NCBI GenBank assembly: GCA_018110905.1
Contig: JAGBAZ010000046.1
Coordinates: 1 to 64,000, forward strand
DNA: 64,000 nt
Direction: 5' to 3'
DNA from: Oscillospiraceae bacterium
GTDB lineage: Bacteria > Bacillota > Clostridia > Oscillospirales > Ruminococcaceae
The translations under genes were made by a program, and so were the position numbers. The notes under the pieces were generated by a model. That model was not told the DNA's origin. It did not search any database and was given only the letters and a program-made list of their open reading frames with translations. Shown piece after piece: positions 49,422 through 57,832 of the stretch; positions within the stretch are counted from its first letter, which is position 1; each line of letters begins with the position of its first letter.

Positions 49422-50396
49422 TTATTCAAGTTTAAAAATTTTGTTCAATGTTTCCGTTTCGGCTTCCGAAAGGGAAAAATAACCCCTTGCCCAGAACATT
49501 TCAACAGCCGGGTAATAGCTGATATAAAGCTCAAAACCGTTTTCGGAAACAAGAATTATCGAACAGCTTTTTTCAAGGAAAAGTTTTCTTGCAAGGACCG
49601 AGGGAGAACCGCCGGAAACTTTTTTGCCGTTTTGGTCAATATAGGAAACCGGACCTTTTACTTTTTCGACACATTCTCCTTCCTTTTCATCGAAAACGTA
49701 GTCCTCGTTTTTGTAAGTTTCGAAGAAAAGCTCCGCTTTTCTTCTGCTTTCTTCTTCCGGACCAAGATTTTCCTTTCCGGAAAGGATTTCAAAAACCTGT
49801 TTTCTTTCTTCCCCGTTTATTTCAAAAACCGTTTTTCCCCAGGAATAGCGAACTTCCATTTTTTCAAGGCCCTCCGGGAATCCGAAAATTTCAAAAACCA
49901 AATCGGAACTTTCGCCGATTTCAAGCTGAACCGGAATATATCCCACATAAAATTCAAAGCCTTTTGGTGTTTCGATTATGCATATCCTGTCGGAATCCGG
50001 ATATTTACTGAAATGATAAACCTTGCTTCCGATTATATCCTCTCTGCCTTCAACAACCGTTCCCATAAATTCACCGATATCCTTTTCGGTGATTTTATAG
50101 CGGTTTTCTTCCGTAAGGCCGATTTCATCTTCGCCGAGGATTCCGAATTCCTTACGCTCATTGCCTAAAATCGGGCCGTACATAACGTTTTCAAAGCCTT
50201 CGATTTTTGCAGGAATTTCCGATTGAACCTCATATTCAAGCGGTTTAACTTCTGCGCCGAAAATTATAACCGCGAATATGGCGGCGACCGCTGCCCATTT
50301 GATAAGTGGAAACTTTTTTCTTTTGCCTTTTTCCGCAGCAAAAACAAGTTCCTCATCAATTTTTCCTATTGCATCGAGAAGAATTTCGCTTTTCAT
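49422..50396 (-). CDS. Putative anti-sigma factor / membrane sensor
   Basis: 324 residues. The N-terminus MKSEILLDAIGKIDEELV is cytoplasmic, followed by one transmembrane helix (IKWAAVAAIFAVIIFGA, about 33-50) and a large outside domain of about 270 residues. This is the topology of anti-sigma partners, and the gene overlaps the sigma gene by four bases. No family with known ligand recognised; the outside domain holds repeated I-GFE-Y-P motifs (FEFYVGYIPV, FELYISYYPA) suggesting two related halves. Confidence 0.65.
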   Translation of the reverse strand: MKSEILLDAIGKIDEELVFAAEKGKRKKFPLIKWAAVAAIFAVIIFGAEVKPLEYEVQSEIPAKIEGFENVMYGPILGNERKEFGILGEDEIGLTEENRYKITEKDIGEFMGTVVEGREDIIGSKVYHFSKYPDSDRICIIETPKGFEFYVGYIPVQLEIGESSDLVFEIFGFPEGLEKMEVRYSWGKTVFEINGEERKQVFEILSGKENLGPEEESRRKAELFFETYKNEDYVFDEKEGECVEKVKGPVSYIDQNGKKVSGGSPSVLARKLFLEKSCSIILVSENGFELYISYYPAVEMFWARGYFSLSEAETETLNKIFKLE

Positions 50397-50953
50397 AAAG
50401 CCGCGCCCTCCTTTTCAAGGAAATTTTTGAGTTCGTTTCTCATTCTGAAAAGGACCGAAGCGGTTTTGCTTTCGCTTATTCCGTAAATTTCGGCAATCTC
50501 CTTTACCGTATAAAGATGCCAGTACCGGCGGATAAAAATATTCCGTTTTTCTTCCGGCTGTTTCCGGAGAAATTTTTCAATGGCGGAAACAAGTTCCGCC
50601 TCCTCGACAGAAGTTTCAACATTTTCCGGCGAGGAAACGCATTCCGAAAGTTCCGAAAGAACAAGTTCCGTTTGTCCTCCGCCGCGTTTTTCCGCCTTTT
50701 TGTTCCGGAAAATATTAAGCGAAAGATTCCGCGTTATTTTTCCGAGATAGGTCGAAAGCCGGTTCGGTTTTTTAGGCGGAATTGTTTTCCAGGCGCAGAG
50801 CCATGTATCGTTAAGGCATTCTTCTTCGTCTTCTTCATTCCAAAGAATGTTCCTTGCGATTTTTCGGCAATATGGACCGTATTTTACGGAAGTTTCCGAA
50901 ATCGCGTTTTCGTCCCTTTTCCAAAAAAGGCCGATTATATCTTCATCTTTCAT
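50393..50953 (-). CDS. ECF-like RNA polymerase sigma factor
   Basis: 186 residues. Region 2 (RKIARNILWNEEDEEECLNDTW, with NRLSTYLGKITRNLSLN) and region 4 (YTVKEIAEIYGISESKTASVLFRMRNEL) are recognisable. ATG 50953 follows AGGAGG; a longer upstream frame is unlikely. It probably directs its own operon and stress genes under control of the adjacent membrane partner. Confidence 0.87.
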   Translation of the reverse strand: MKDEDIIGLFWKRDENAISETSVKYGPYCRKIARNILWNEEDEEECLNDTWLCAWKTIPPKKPNRLSTYLGKITRNLSLNIFRNKKAEKRGGGQTELVLSELSECVSSPENVETSVEEAELVSAIEKFLRKQPEEKRNIFIRRYWHLYTVKEIAEIYGISESKTASVLFRMRNELKNFLEKEGAAL

Positions 50954-51040
50954 AAGGTTTCCTCCTTTCCGGCGTGCAAAAAACCTTTTCACCTATATAC
51001 ACACCAAATTTCGGAAAAAATTGCATTTTTATATAAAAAA

Positions 51041-51070
51041 GGCACCGTTTTTTCAGCGGTGCCGGTTTTT
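51041..51070 (-). terminator. Terminator of second surface protein gene
   Basis: GGCACCG pairs with CGGTGCC; A-run to the left gives a minus-strand T-run. Confidence 0.75.
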
Positions 51071-51080
51071 ATTTTTTCTA

Positions 51081-52349
51081 TTATTCTTCGTCGTCAAGGC
51101 GTCTTCTTCCGATAAGGAAAAGAGCAACAGCTGCAGCAACAAGAATTACAAGAAGTGCAATAATGATCCATACCCAGAAAGGAATTCCGCCTTTGTTATC
51201 GTCATCGTCTTCGGGTTCTTCAACTTCTCCGCTGATTACCTCAACTTCAGGTTCGGATTCCGATTCGGAAGGAACTTCCGGTTCGGAGGGAACTTCCGGC
51301 TCGGAAGGAACTTCCGGTTCGGAAGGAACTTCCGGCTCGGATTCAGAAGGAACTTCCGGTTCGGAAGATTCGGGCTGAGAGGAAACCTCCGGTTCGGAAG
51401 AGGAGCTGGAACTGGAAGCAGGTTCTTCAACTTTTTCAGTTACGGTAACATCAAAAGTTGCGGTGTTGACCTCTTCGCCTTCGCCATGGCTTACGGTAAC
51501 GGTCTGGGTTCCAACAGTATCAAGAGTGGTAACGTCGGTTTTAAAGCCTTCGGTAATATCTTCTGCGCTGCCGTCGCCTTTATGAAGACGGACGGTCATT
51601 CCGGTGGTATCAAGAGTTTCGCCAACGGTGTAGGTGAGTTTGGAAGGTTTTTCGTAAACTTCAATTCTGAGAACATCATCGGGATCTGCATATTTGAAGG
51701 TTACGCGGAAGGAATCTTCGAAAAGTTTAAGGTTTCCGTTGGAATCTCCGGGAAGCTTTGCATAAACGCTTACGCTCTGTGCTTCATCGTTGGTGAAAAT
51801 TGCGGGATCGACCCAGCAATATTCGGTTATTTCGATTTCTTCAGGTTCATAAGCTTCAAGGTTCTTATTATAAGTAAAAGCAACTGCTGTTACTTTCATT
51901 CCGGTAAGGTCAACTTCATCGCCGAGATAATAAACGGTTTTGTCCGGCCATTTGTCAAGGAAAATTGAACCAATGTAATCGAACGGTGCTTTTTCGCCGA
52001 CGGTTATGGTGTAATCCACTTTGGAAACAAGGGTTTTTCCGTCTTCCTTTTTATAACTTACGGAAAAATTGTATGTACCTGCTTTGGTAGGGGTTCCTTC
52101 AAGAACCATTTTGAAAACATAATCGCCGAATTTGCTTTTGTAAGCCCAGCTTCCGGAAAGGGACATACCGTCCGGAACAGAACCGCTTTTGCTGTAAGTT
52201 TTTGCACCTACTACGTTTGCGATTACAGAATCAAAAGCTATATCAACATATGCACCTTTTATCTCTTCCGTTGCAGCAAATGCCTGTACCGGAAGGATAA
52301 GAATTACCATAACAACAGCAAGCAAAGCGCTGAGTATTCTTTTTTTCAT
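51081..52349 (-). CDS. Membrane-anchored surface protein with Ig-like domains and PEVPSE stalk
   Basis: 422 residues. Signal peptide about 1-25 (ILSALLAVVMVILILPVQAFA). Two to three bacterial Ig-like (Big_3 type) domains follow: YYLGDEVDLTGMKVTA and TYTVGETLDTTGMTV mark them. A Ser/Pro/Glu stalk with tandem PEVPSE units spans about 315-370. GGIPFWVWIIIALLV starts the single C-terminal transmembrane helix, with a short tail RRRLDDEE. No LPXTG. It shares the anchor GGIP-WVWI and the upstream box with the protein at 18954. Confidence 0.8.
   Translation of the reverse strand: MKKRILSALLAVVMVILILPVQAFAATEEIKGAYVDIAFDSVIANVVGAKTYSKSGSVPDGMSLSGSWAYKSKFGDYVFKMVLEGTPTKAGTYNFSVSYKKEDGKTLVSKVDYTITVGEKAPFDYIGSIFLDKWPDKTVYYLGDEVDLTGMKVTAVAFTYNKNLEAYEPEEIEITEYCWVDPAIFTNDEAQSVSVYAKLPGDSNGNLKLFEDSFRVTFKYADPDDVLRIEVYEKPSKLTYTVGETLDTTGMTVRLHKGDGSAEDITEGFKTDVTTLDTVGTQTVTVSHGEGEEVNTATFDVTVTEKVEEPASSSSSSSEPEVSSQPESSEPEVPSESEPEVPSEPEVPSEPEVPSEPEVPSESESEPEVEVISGEVEEPEDDDDNKGGIPFWVWIIIALLVILVAAAVALFLIGRRRLDDEE
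51248..51375. repeat. Tandem repeat encoding PEVPSE
   Basis: Units related to GGAACTTCCGGTTCGGAA repeat in tandem on the plus strand and encode (PEVPSE)n on the minus strand, with occasional SES insertions. Copy number may vary between strains. Confidence 0.75.
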
Positions 52350-52395
52350 TTAATATCCTCCTTAAAAATTAAAAGGCATAATTTTATACGATACT

Positions 52396-52424
52396 ATTTT
52401 ACGACAAATCACAAAATACTTCAA
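52396..52424 (-). promoter_or_regulatory. Promoter of second surface protein gene
   Basis: On the minus strand TTGAAG (52424-52419), 17 bases, TAAAAT (52401-52396), 47 bases before the ATG. Confidence 0.6.
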
Positions 52425-52449
52425 GTTCTTTTTGGCAATTATATGCCCA

Positions 52450-52471
52450 TAATATGGCTAATTTGGAATAA
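52450..52471 (-). promoter_or_regulatory. Conserved upstream box, second copy
   Basis: TATGGCTAATTTGGAATAA differs from the box at 20698 only by one inserted T. It is 25 bases upstream of the -35. Confidence 0.55.
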
Positions 52472-52518
52472 TTAAAGTAAATTTTTTGTTAACATAAGGT
52501 TTTTATTGCAATAAGCAC

Positions 52519-52551
52519 AAAAAAAGCAGCCCGGAAACTTCGGGCTGCTTT
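52519..52551 (-). terminator. Terminator of the pyrR-uracil permease operon
   Basis: AAGCAGCCCG, loop, CGGGCTGCTT with A-run on the left side. Confidence 0.78.
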
Positions 52552-52570
52552 AAACATTTAAAATCCTGTT

Positions 52571-53923
52571 TTATGCTTCTTTATCTTTGAGAAGCTGGTT
52601 TACAAGAATACCGACAATAAGAGAAGCGGCGATTGAAGTGATCTGGAGTGCGCCGAAATCAAGCATAAATCCGCCGATACCGAGAACAAGAATTGAACTT
52701 ACAACAAAGAGGTTGTGTTCTTTGTTAAGGTCAACGGTCTGGATCATTTTAAGACCGGAAACAGCGATGAAACCATAAAGAGCGGTGCAGATTCCGCCGA
52801 GAACGCAGCTGGGAATTGTGTTGACAAAAGCTACGAAGGGGCTGAAGAAAGCAAGAAGAATAGAAAGAAGAGCCGCGGTTCTTATGGTTACAACAGAAGC
52901 GTTTTTGGTAATTGCAACGCAGCCGACGGATTCGCCGTAGGTGGTGTTGGGGCAGCATCCGAAAAATGCGCCCGCCATGGAACCGACACCGTCGCCGAGA
53001 AGGGTTTTATCAAGACCGGGATCCGCAAGAAGGTCGTGTTCGATAATGGAAGAAATGTTCTTGTGGTCAGCAACATGTTCCGCAAAAACAACAAATGCAA
53101 CGGGAGCATAGAGAAGAGTAAGGGTTCCGAAATCCGCAAGGGTCATTGCGAAGTTTCCGCCGGTAATTTCTTTAAATGCTTCAACAAATGCAAACTTCGG
53201 CATATGGAAGAAGGTTCCGAGAGAAAGGGTGCTGAAGTTGTTTACAAGGGCGGAATAATCGATGATTTTGAGGGCTTCAATATTTGCAACGCTGCCGATA
53301 ACGGTGAAAACGGAAGCAAGAACATAGCCGGCAAGAACACCGATGATGAAGGGGATAAGTTTTGCAAAACCTTTTCCTTTGGTGGAAACCCAGATGGTCA
53401 CGCCGAAAGTGAAAAGTCCGCAAACGATTGCCGCAAGGCTATAGGTCGCGCCGGTTGCGGAAGCTTTGGTAAGGTCGCCAACGGCATTTCCCGCAAGAGA
53501 AAGACCGATAAGAGCAACGGTGGGTCCGATTACAACGGTGGGCATAAGTTTGTTGAGCCAGCCGGAACCGACTGCTTTAACAAGAAGAGCAATAACAACA
53601 TAAACTGCCCCTGCAAAAACTGCGCCGAGGATTATTCCGAAATAACCGAAGACGGTTGCGGAATACATGGAAGAAAGGAAAGCAAAGGAGCTTCCGAGGA
53701 AAACCGGGCTTTTCTTTTTGGTGAAGAACTGATAAACAAGGGTTCCGACACCTGCACCGAGAAGTGCTGCGGCAGGGTCCATTTCAAGGTTAACCGCACC
53801 ATAGGCATTAACAAGAATCGGGACTACGATGGTTGCGGTGATAATTGCCAAAAGCTGCTGGAATGCGAAGACGATAAGCTGGCTGAACTTCGGTTTGTCT
53901 TCAACGTTGTAGATGAGTTTCAT
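52571..53923 (-). CDS. uraA: Uracil permease (NCS2 family)
   Basis: 450 residues with about 14 membrane segments. SQLIVFAFQQLLAIITATIVVP is the first helix; FAEHVADHKN and PNTTYGESVGC carry the conserved substrate and proton residues (the E of FAEH and the E of YGES). It imports uracil with protons. Co-transcribed with pyrR just upstream and thus under the PyrR attenuator. Confidence 0.93.
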   Translation of the reverse strand: MKLIYNVEDKPKFSQLIVFAFQQLLAIITATIVVPILVNAYGAVNLEMDPAAALLGAGVGTLVYQFFTKKKSPVFLGSSFAFLSSMYSATVFGYFGIILGAVFAGAVYVVIALLVKAVGSGWLNKLMPTVVIGPTVALIGLSLAGNAVGDLTKASATGATYSLAAIVCGLFTFGVTIWVSTKGKGFAKLIPFIIGVLAGYVLASVFTVIGSVANIEALKIIDYSALVNNFSTLSLGTFFHMPKFAFVEAFKEITGGNFAMTLADFGTLTLLYAPVAFVVFAEHVADHKNISSIIEHDLLADPGLDKTLLGDGVGSMAGAFFGCCPNTTYGESVGCVAITKNASVVTIRTAALLSILLAFFSPFVAFVNTIPSCVLGGICTALYGFIAVSGLKMIQTVDLNKEHNLFVVSSILVLGIGGFMLDFGALQITSIAASLIVGILVNQLLKDKEA

Positions 53924-53955
53924 CTTGGGGTTTCCTCCTTTTAAAAAAGGTTTTT

Positions 53956-54492
53956 TTATTTTGCAAAAAGCTTGACTCCGTATTCGCCGTCCACGGAAGG
54001 AACGCGAACCGAAATAAGCTCTTCACGCGAAGTTGGAATGTTTTTGCCCACAAAATCCGGGCGGATAGGAAGTTCGCGGTGGCCGCGGTCAATAACCGCA
54101 GCAAGCTGTATGAACGCGGGCCTTCCTTGCTTTAAAAGACAGTCGATCGCCGCACGGGTTGTCCTTCCGGTGTGGATAACATCGTCCACGAGGACAATCG
54201 TTTTTCCGGTTACATCAAAGGGAAGATCCGCACCCGTTATGGTCGGATCATGGTGGGAATGGTCAATGTCGTCACGGTAAAAACTGATGTCGATGGTCCC
54301 TACCGGAACTTCCCTGCCTTCAATGGAAAAAATGTTGTCACGGATTATCTCCGCAATAGGAACACCGCGGGTTTTTATTCCCACAAGACAAAGATTTTCC
54401 GTTCCACCGTTGCGTTCAAGAATCTGGTGCGAAATTCTTATAAGGCAGCGCTTAAGTGCGTCAGAATCCATAAGATCGGATTTGAATTCCAT
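53956..54492 (-). CDS. pyrR: Pyrimidine operon attenuator / uracil phosphoribosyltransferase
   Basis: 178 residues. The PRPP loop VLVDDVIHTGRTTRAA lies near residue 98, and the basic RNA-binding surface residues (GIKTRG, RGHRELPIRPDFVG) are conserved. It binds pyr leader RNA when UMP is high and causes termination; many have weak UPRT activity. ATG 54492 follows AAGGTGG. The leader site of PyrR is directly upstream. Confidence 0.95.
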   Translation of the reverse strand: MEFKSDLMDSDALKRCLIRISHQILERNGGTENLCLVGIKTRGVPIAEIIRDNIFSIEGREVPVGTIDISFYRDDIDHSHHDPTITGADLPFDVTGKTIVLVDDVIHTGRTTRAAIDCLLKQGRPAFIQLAAVIDRGHRELPIRPDFVGKNIPTSREELISVRVPSVDGEYGVKLFAK

Positions 54493-54512
54493 TTTGATTC
54501 CACCTTTCGAAA

Positions 54513-54617
54513 AAACAAAAAGCGGTTCTGCCAAAGAGTGGCAGAACCGCAAAACTCCAATTTTTGCCGTGGTTTTCGGGGTTTCGATCTTGCCGGTCTC
54601 TCTGTACCGTCTTTAAA
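54513..54617 (-). promoter_or_regulatory. PyrR attenuator: binding loop plus terminator
   Basis: In the transcript sense the PyrR-binding loop ACAGAGAGACCGGCAAG (54605-54589) in a TTTAAAGACGG context matches the pyr consensus (AGAGAGGC...GCAAG). It is followed by the terminator GCGGTTCTGCCA/TGGCAGAACCGC (54550-54522) and TTTTTGTTTTTT. This sits between promoter and pyrR. Confidence 0.9.
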
Positions 54618-54631
54618 GATCTGTTTTTTTA

Positions 54632-54660
54632 ATGATACCACCGAAAGGGCGAAAATGCAA
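54632..54660 (-). promoter_or_regulatory. Promoter of pyrR operon
   Basis: On the minus strand TTGCAT (54660-54655), 17 bases, TATCAT (54637-54632). Transcription would begin just before the PyrR loop. Confidence 0.75.
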
Positions 54661-54723
54661 GTTTTTTATCGGTAAAGTGCAAAAATTATCGAAACACGTT
54701 ATATTAAATAATCTTTCACCCTC

Positions 54724-54752
54724 TTGTTTTAAAACATGATGAAGATTATAAT
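54724..54752 (+). promoter_or_regulatory. Promoter of CBS protein gene
   Basis: TTGTTT (54724-54729), 17 bases, TATAAT (54747-54752). It lies inside an apparent longer reading frame and so supports the TTG start at 54787. Confidence 0.65.
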
Positions 54753-54786
54753 ATTTTTATCAGATTCCGGAAAGGAAGTGTTCCGT

Positions 54787-55485
54787 TTGACAAACGCAGA
54801 TGAATATATCCAAAAATTCAAAGAACTTGAAGCAATTGTTAAAGAAACTTTCGGTCTTAACGATTGGGATTCCGTAACAAATTTTCTTTCCAAACGCGAC
54901 GAATACCGTCCTTTCCGGGAAGAAATAAAATATTGCCAGGAGGTCAGGAACCTTCTTCAGCACAAACAGAAAATAGGCGGGGAATATCCCGTTGAACCCA
55001 CAAGAGAAATGATAAATTTCCTTGAAAGAACAATCGATTCTCTTAAAAACCGTAAAAAATGCGGTGAAATAATGATACCGATGAACCGTCTTTTCTTCCG
55101 GAGAGAAGCGGACAGCGTCCACGAAACGCTTTTTAAGATGAGAGAAATACCTTCCGGCCATGTTCCGGTACTTGATGAAAACGGAAAAGTTTCCGGAGTT
55201 TTCACCCCGGTTTCTTTCCTCAACATCATGGCGGACAGAAAAGGCGAACCCCTTGAAAAAAACTCGGATTTCAGCTCAATTAAAAAATATATTTCGTTTG
55301 ATCACCACGACAGCGAAGTGTACCGCTTTGTAAAAGAGTCCCTTTATGTTGACGAACTTAAGGATATTTTTGAACACACTTATTCCGGCGGAAAACGCCT
55401 TGCCATGGTCTTTGTTACTTCAAACGGAAAAGCCGACGGCAAACTCCTCGGAACAATTTCCCCCTGGGACGTTCTTGGAAAATAA
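54787..55485 (+). CDS. CBS-domain protein
   Basis: 232 residues from TTG 54787, with AGGAAG 8 bases before it. The N-terminal about 95 residues (NADEYIQKFKELEAIVKETF) are helical, with CQEVRNLLQHKQK. A CBS pair follows (IMIPMNRLFFRREADSVHET, GHVPVLDENGKVSGVFT, LGTISPWDVLGK). CBS pairs bind adenosine nucleotides. The N-terminal part resembles a small partner-binding module rather than an enzyme. Monocistronic. Confidence 0.8.
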   Translation: MTNADEYIQKFKELEAIVKETFGLNDWDSVTNFLSKRDEYRPFREEIKYCQEVRNLLQHKQKIGGEYPVEPTREMINFLERTIDSLKNRKKCGEIMIPMNRLFFRREADSVHETLFKMREIPSGHVPVLDENGKVSGVFTPVSFLNIMADRKGEPLEKNSDFSSIKKYISFDHHDSEVYRFVKESLYVDELKDIFEHTYSGGKRLAMVFVTSNGKADGKLLGTISPWDVLGK

Positions 55486-55637
55486 AATTTATAAAAATTT
55501 TTTATTTTGTGCAACAAAACCGGCAAAAATTAACACTTATTTAATAGTATTTCCGCTGCTATCGACTTGTTTTTAAGCTGATATAATGTTATTATTGTAT
55601 TTGTAAAAGATTGCTCATCCAGAAAGGAATGATATAT

Positions 55638-57113
55638 TTGTCTGAAGAATTCAAAAAAGACGAAAACACCGTTACTGAACAACCTTCGAAAAAACCGTTT
55701 TCCGTAACTATTCCCGAAGACGATTTTGTAAACGATATCCCTGCACCGGAAAGCGATGTCCCGGCCGGCGAAAGACCTCATAAAGTTGTGCGCTATGTCG
55801 AAAGCGAACCCAAAAAAGAAAAACCGAAAAAGACCGAAAAAAAGAAAAACGGTATTGTCGGCGAATTCTTTGCAGGTGCCGCAGCAGGCGCAAAAACTGT
55901 TGGCGAAGGAATTTCCGCAGGAATCAAAACCGTTTCCGAAAAGAAACCCAAGGCCGAAAAACCGGTTAAAGAACCCAAACCCATCAAAGAAAAACCCGCC
56001 AAACCCGTCGAGGTTGACGAAACCCAGTTCCCCAAGGACGACAAAAAATCTTCCGGTTCTCCCCTTGACGGAATTATGAAAAAACTCAACGCTCTTCCCA
56101 CAAAAGCAGTTATCGGCGGAGCCGCAGTTCTTCTTGTTGTAATCATTGCAATCATTCTTCTTGCCGCAACAAGCTGCTCTTCCGGAAGCGAAACCCCCGA
56201 AGGTCCTTCTTCTCCGCAGCAGGGCGGAATCACCATCGACCCGCTCAACCCCGGAACATCCGAAACTGTTCCCGAAGGCGATACCGTTGTCGAAGTTCCT
56301 TCAAGAAAAGAACAGTTTGCAGAAGCTTTCAACATCAACAATGATGTTGTCGGCTGGCTTTATATTCCCGGCCTTTCCGATGTCGATTCCGGCGTTTGCT
56401 TCAGCTATGACAGTTCTTATCCTTACGATAAACGCGACATTACCGGCAAAAGAGTTCCCAGCAGCTTCTGGATAAACGGTGCTTATTACACTCATTACCG
56501 CGGAATTTTCGGCAACTCTGCTTCCGAACTTTCTGCAAACACCGTAATTTTCGGCCACAGCGACCTTGGTGTAACAAACCTCAACTATACAAACGATGAC
56601 CCCACCGGTCCTCTTTTCTCCCAGCTCTTTAACTTCAAGGATCCTTCCTTTGCCGAAAAGACCCCTTACATTTATCTTACCCTTCCCGGTGAAGATTCTG
56701 TTTGGGAAGTTTTCTCCGTTTTCTATAACGACGCAAAAGAACTTAACAGCACTTTCTATCCGTACTATAAAAAATACAACAACGGCGGCGATATCTGGTA
56801 TATCGAACCCAACCCCACCGAAGATGAATATCAGCTTATGCTCGATACCATTGTTGACCGTTCTCTTTACGATTACGGCATCGAAGTTACCACCGATGAC
56901 CAGATTCTTACCCTTTCCACCTGCACAGTCGGTTACGGATACGCCCAGAAAAACAACCACCGTTTTGTAATCGTCGCAAAACTTGTTGCAGACCCTGCAA
57001 CCGAACATATGAACAAAACCGCTTCCTTCACCATCAACGAAGATGCACCTATCCCTTCTTCTTATAAAGAAGAATTCGAAGGTTACATAAAAAGCTGGAA
57101 ACCTTCCAAATAA
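55638..57113 (+). CDS. Class B-like sortase with long cytoplasmic N-terminal region
   Basis: 491 residues from TTG 55638, with AAAGGA 9 bases before it. Residues 1-155 are hydrophilic, Lys/Pro/Glu-rich and cytoplasmic; a transmembrane helix (AVIGGAAVLLVVIIAIILLA) follows near 160-180; a Pro/Gly linker precedes the sortase fold. Catalytic set: His307 in VIFGHSD, Cys429 in LSTCTVGYG and Arg442 in NHRFVIV. Sortases cross-link surface proteins. No LPXTG or NPQTN-type substrate was seen in the window. Codon bias is strong. Confidence 0.88.
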   Translation: MSEEFKKDENTVTEQPSKKPFSVTIPEDDFVNDIPAPESDVPAGERPHKVVRYVESEPKKEKPKKTEKKKNGIVGEFFAGAAAGAKTVGEGISAGIKTVSEKKPKAEKPVKEPKPIKEKPAKPVEVDETQFPKDDKKSSGSPLDGIMKKLNALPTKAVIGGAAVLLVVIIAIILLAATSCSSGSETPEGPSSPQQGGITIDPLNPGTSETVPEGDTVVEVPSRKEQFAEAFNINNDVVGWLYIPGLSDVDSGVCFSYDSSYPYDKRDITGKRVPSSFWINGAYYTHYRGIFGNSASELSANTVIFGHSDLGVTNLNYTNDDPTGPLFSQLFNFKDPSFAEKTPYIYLTLPGEDSVWEVFSVFYNDAKELNSTFYPYYKKYNNGGDIWYIEPNPTEDEYQLMLDTIVDRSLYDYGIEVTTDDQILTLSTCTVGYGYAQKNNHRFVIVAKLVADPATEHMNKTASFTINEDAPIPSSYKEEFEGYIKSWKPSK

Positions 57114-57126
57114 CAGATAATTCAGT

Positions 57127-57157
57127 AAAAAAGAGCGGCATCTGCCGCTCTTTTTTG
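57127..57157 (+). terminator. Terminator of sortase gene
   Basis: GAGCGGCA, loop TC, TGCCGCTC with T-run. Confidence 0.8.
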
Positions 57158-57186
57158 TTGCAACGGAAAAGAGAAAGTGATATAAT
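57158..57186 (+). promoter_or_regulatory. Promoter of queT
   Basis: TTGCAA (57158-57163), 17 bases, TATAAT (57181-57186). Confidence 0.8.
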
Positions 57187-57194
57187 ATCAAAAT

Positions 57195-57236
57195 TGTGAG
57201 TTCGAAGCCTTCCTCACATAAAACAAAACCAAAGGA
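57195..57236 (+). promoter_or_regulatory. preQ1-I riboswitch
   Basis: Stem TGTGAG (57195-57200)/CTCACA (57213-57218), loop TTCGAAGCCTTC, then A-rich tail TAAAACAAAACC that folds back on the loop, and the ribosome site AAGGAG at its 3' end. This matches the small class I preQ1 aptamer and precedes a queuosine-precursor transporter. The ribosome site inside the pseudoknot implies control of translation. Confidence 0.88.
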
Positions 57237-57247
57237 GATTTTGAAAA

Positions 57248-57736
57248 ATGAATACCAGAAAAAGCAAAACCGCTTTTTTAACAAAAAGCGCCGTTATCGC
57301 CGCACTTTACGTTGTTTTTACGGAAATTTCCGCCGTTCTCGGAATTTCAAGCGGCGTTATCCAGTTCCGTCTTTCTGAAATGTTTGCCGTCCTTCCAATT
57401 TTCACTCCGGCTGCAATTCCCGGCGTTTTTATCGGCTGCCTTATTTCCAATATTATTACCGGCGGAGTAATCTGGGACGTTGTTTTCGGAAGCCTTGCAA
57501 GCCTTATCGGTGCTCTGGGAGCATGGTTCCTCCGTAAAAAAAGCGTTTATCTTGCGCCCGTTCCGACCGTTGCGGCAAATATGCTCATTGTACCTTTTGT
57601 TCTTCGCTATGCTTACGGAGCGGAAGGTTCCATTCCGTTTTTTATGCTTACCGTCGGCCTCGGCGAATTTGTCTGCGCAGGGCTCCTCGGCGTTTTCCTT
57701 GCAAAAACTCTTAAAAAATATAAGATAATTTTCTAA
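57248..57736 (+). CDS. queT: QueT-family queuosine precursor transporter
   Basis: 162 residues, about five membrane segments. The start RKSKTAFLTKSAVIAALYVVFTEIS and QFRLSEMFAVLPIFTPAAIPG are typical of the QueT S-component family of energy-coupling-factor transporters. It imports preQ1 or a related base. The preQ1 riboswitch directly upstream supports this strongly. The shared ECF module must lie elsewhere. Confidence 0.92.
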   Translation: MNTRKSKTAFLTKSAVIAALYVVFTEISAVLGISSGVIQFRLSEMFAVLPIFTPAAIPGVFIGCLISNIITGGVIWDVVFGSLASLIGALGAWFLRKKSVYLAPVPTVAANMLIVPFVLRYAYGAEGSIPFFMLTVGLGEFVCAGLLGVFLAKTLKKYKIIF

Positions 57737-57742
57737 AGAAAA

Positions 57743-57768
57743 GCCTCTGCAGTGCAGAGGCTTTTTGT
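57743..57768 (+). terminator. Terminator of queT
   Basis: GCCTCTGC, loop AGT, GCAGAGGC, then TTTTTG. Confidence 0.8.
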
Positions 57769-57796
57769 TGACTAACTTTATTTTTTGCTATATCAT
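57768..57796 (+). promoter_or_regulatory. Promoter of DUF523 gene
   Basis: TTGACT (57768-57773), 17 bases, TATCAT (57791-57796). Confidence 0.65.
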
Positions 57797-57832
57797 TAAA
57801 TACAGATAAAATCTGATCAAAAGGAGAAAACA

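Noticed and set aside
51248-51375. Regular repeat near 51.3 kb as a possible CRISPR array.
   Set aside because: Repeat unit is 18 bases with no unique spacers and encodes PEVPSE.
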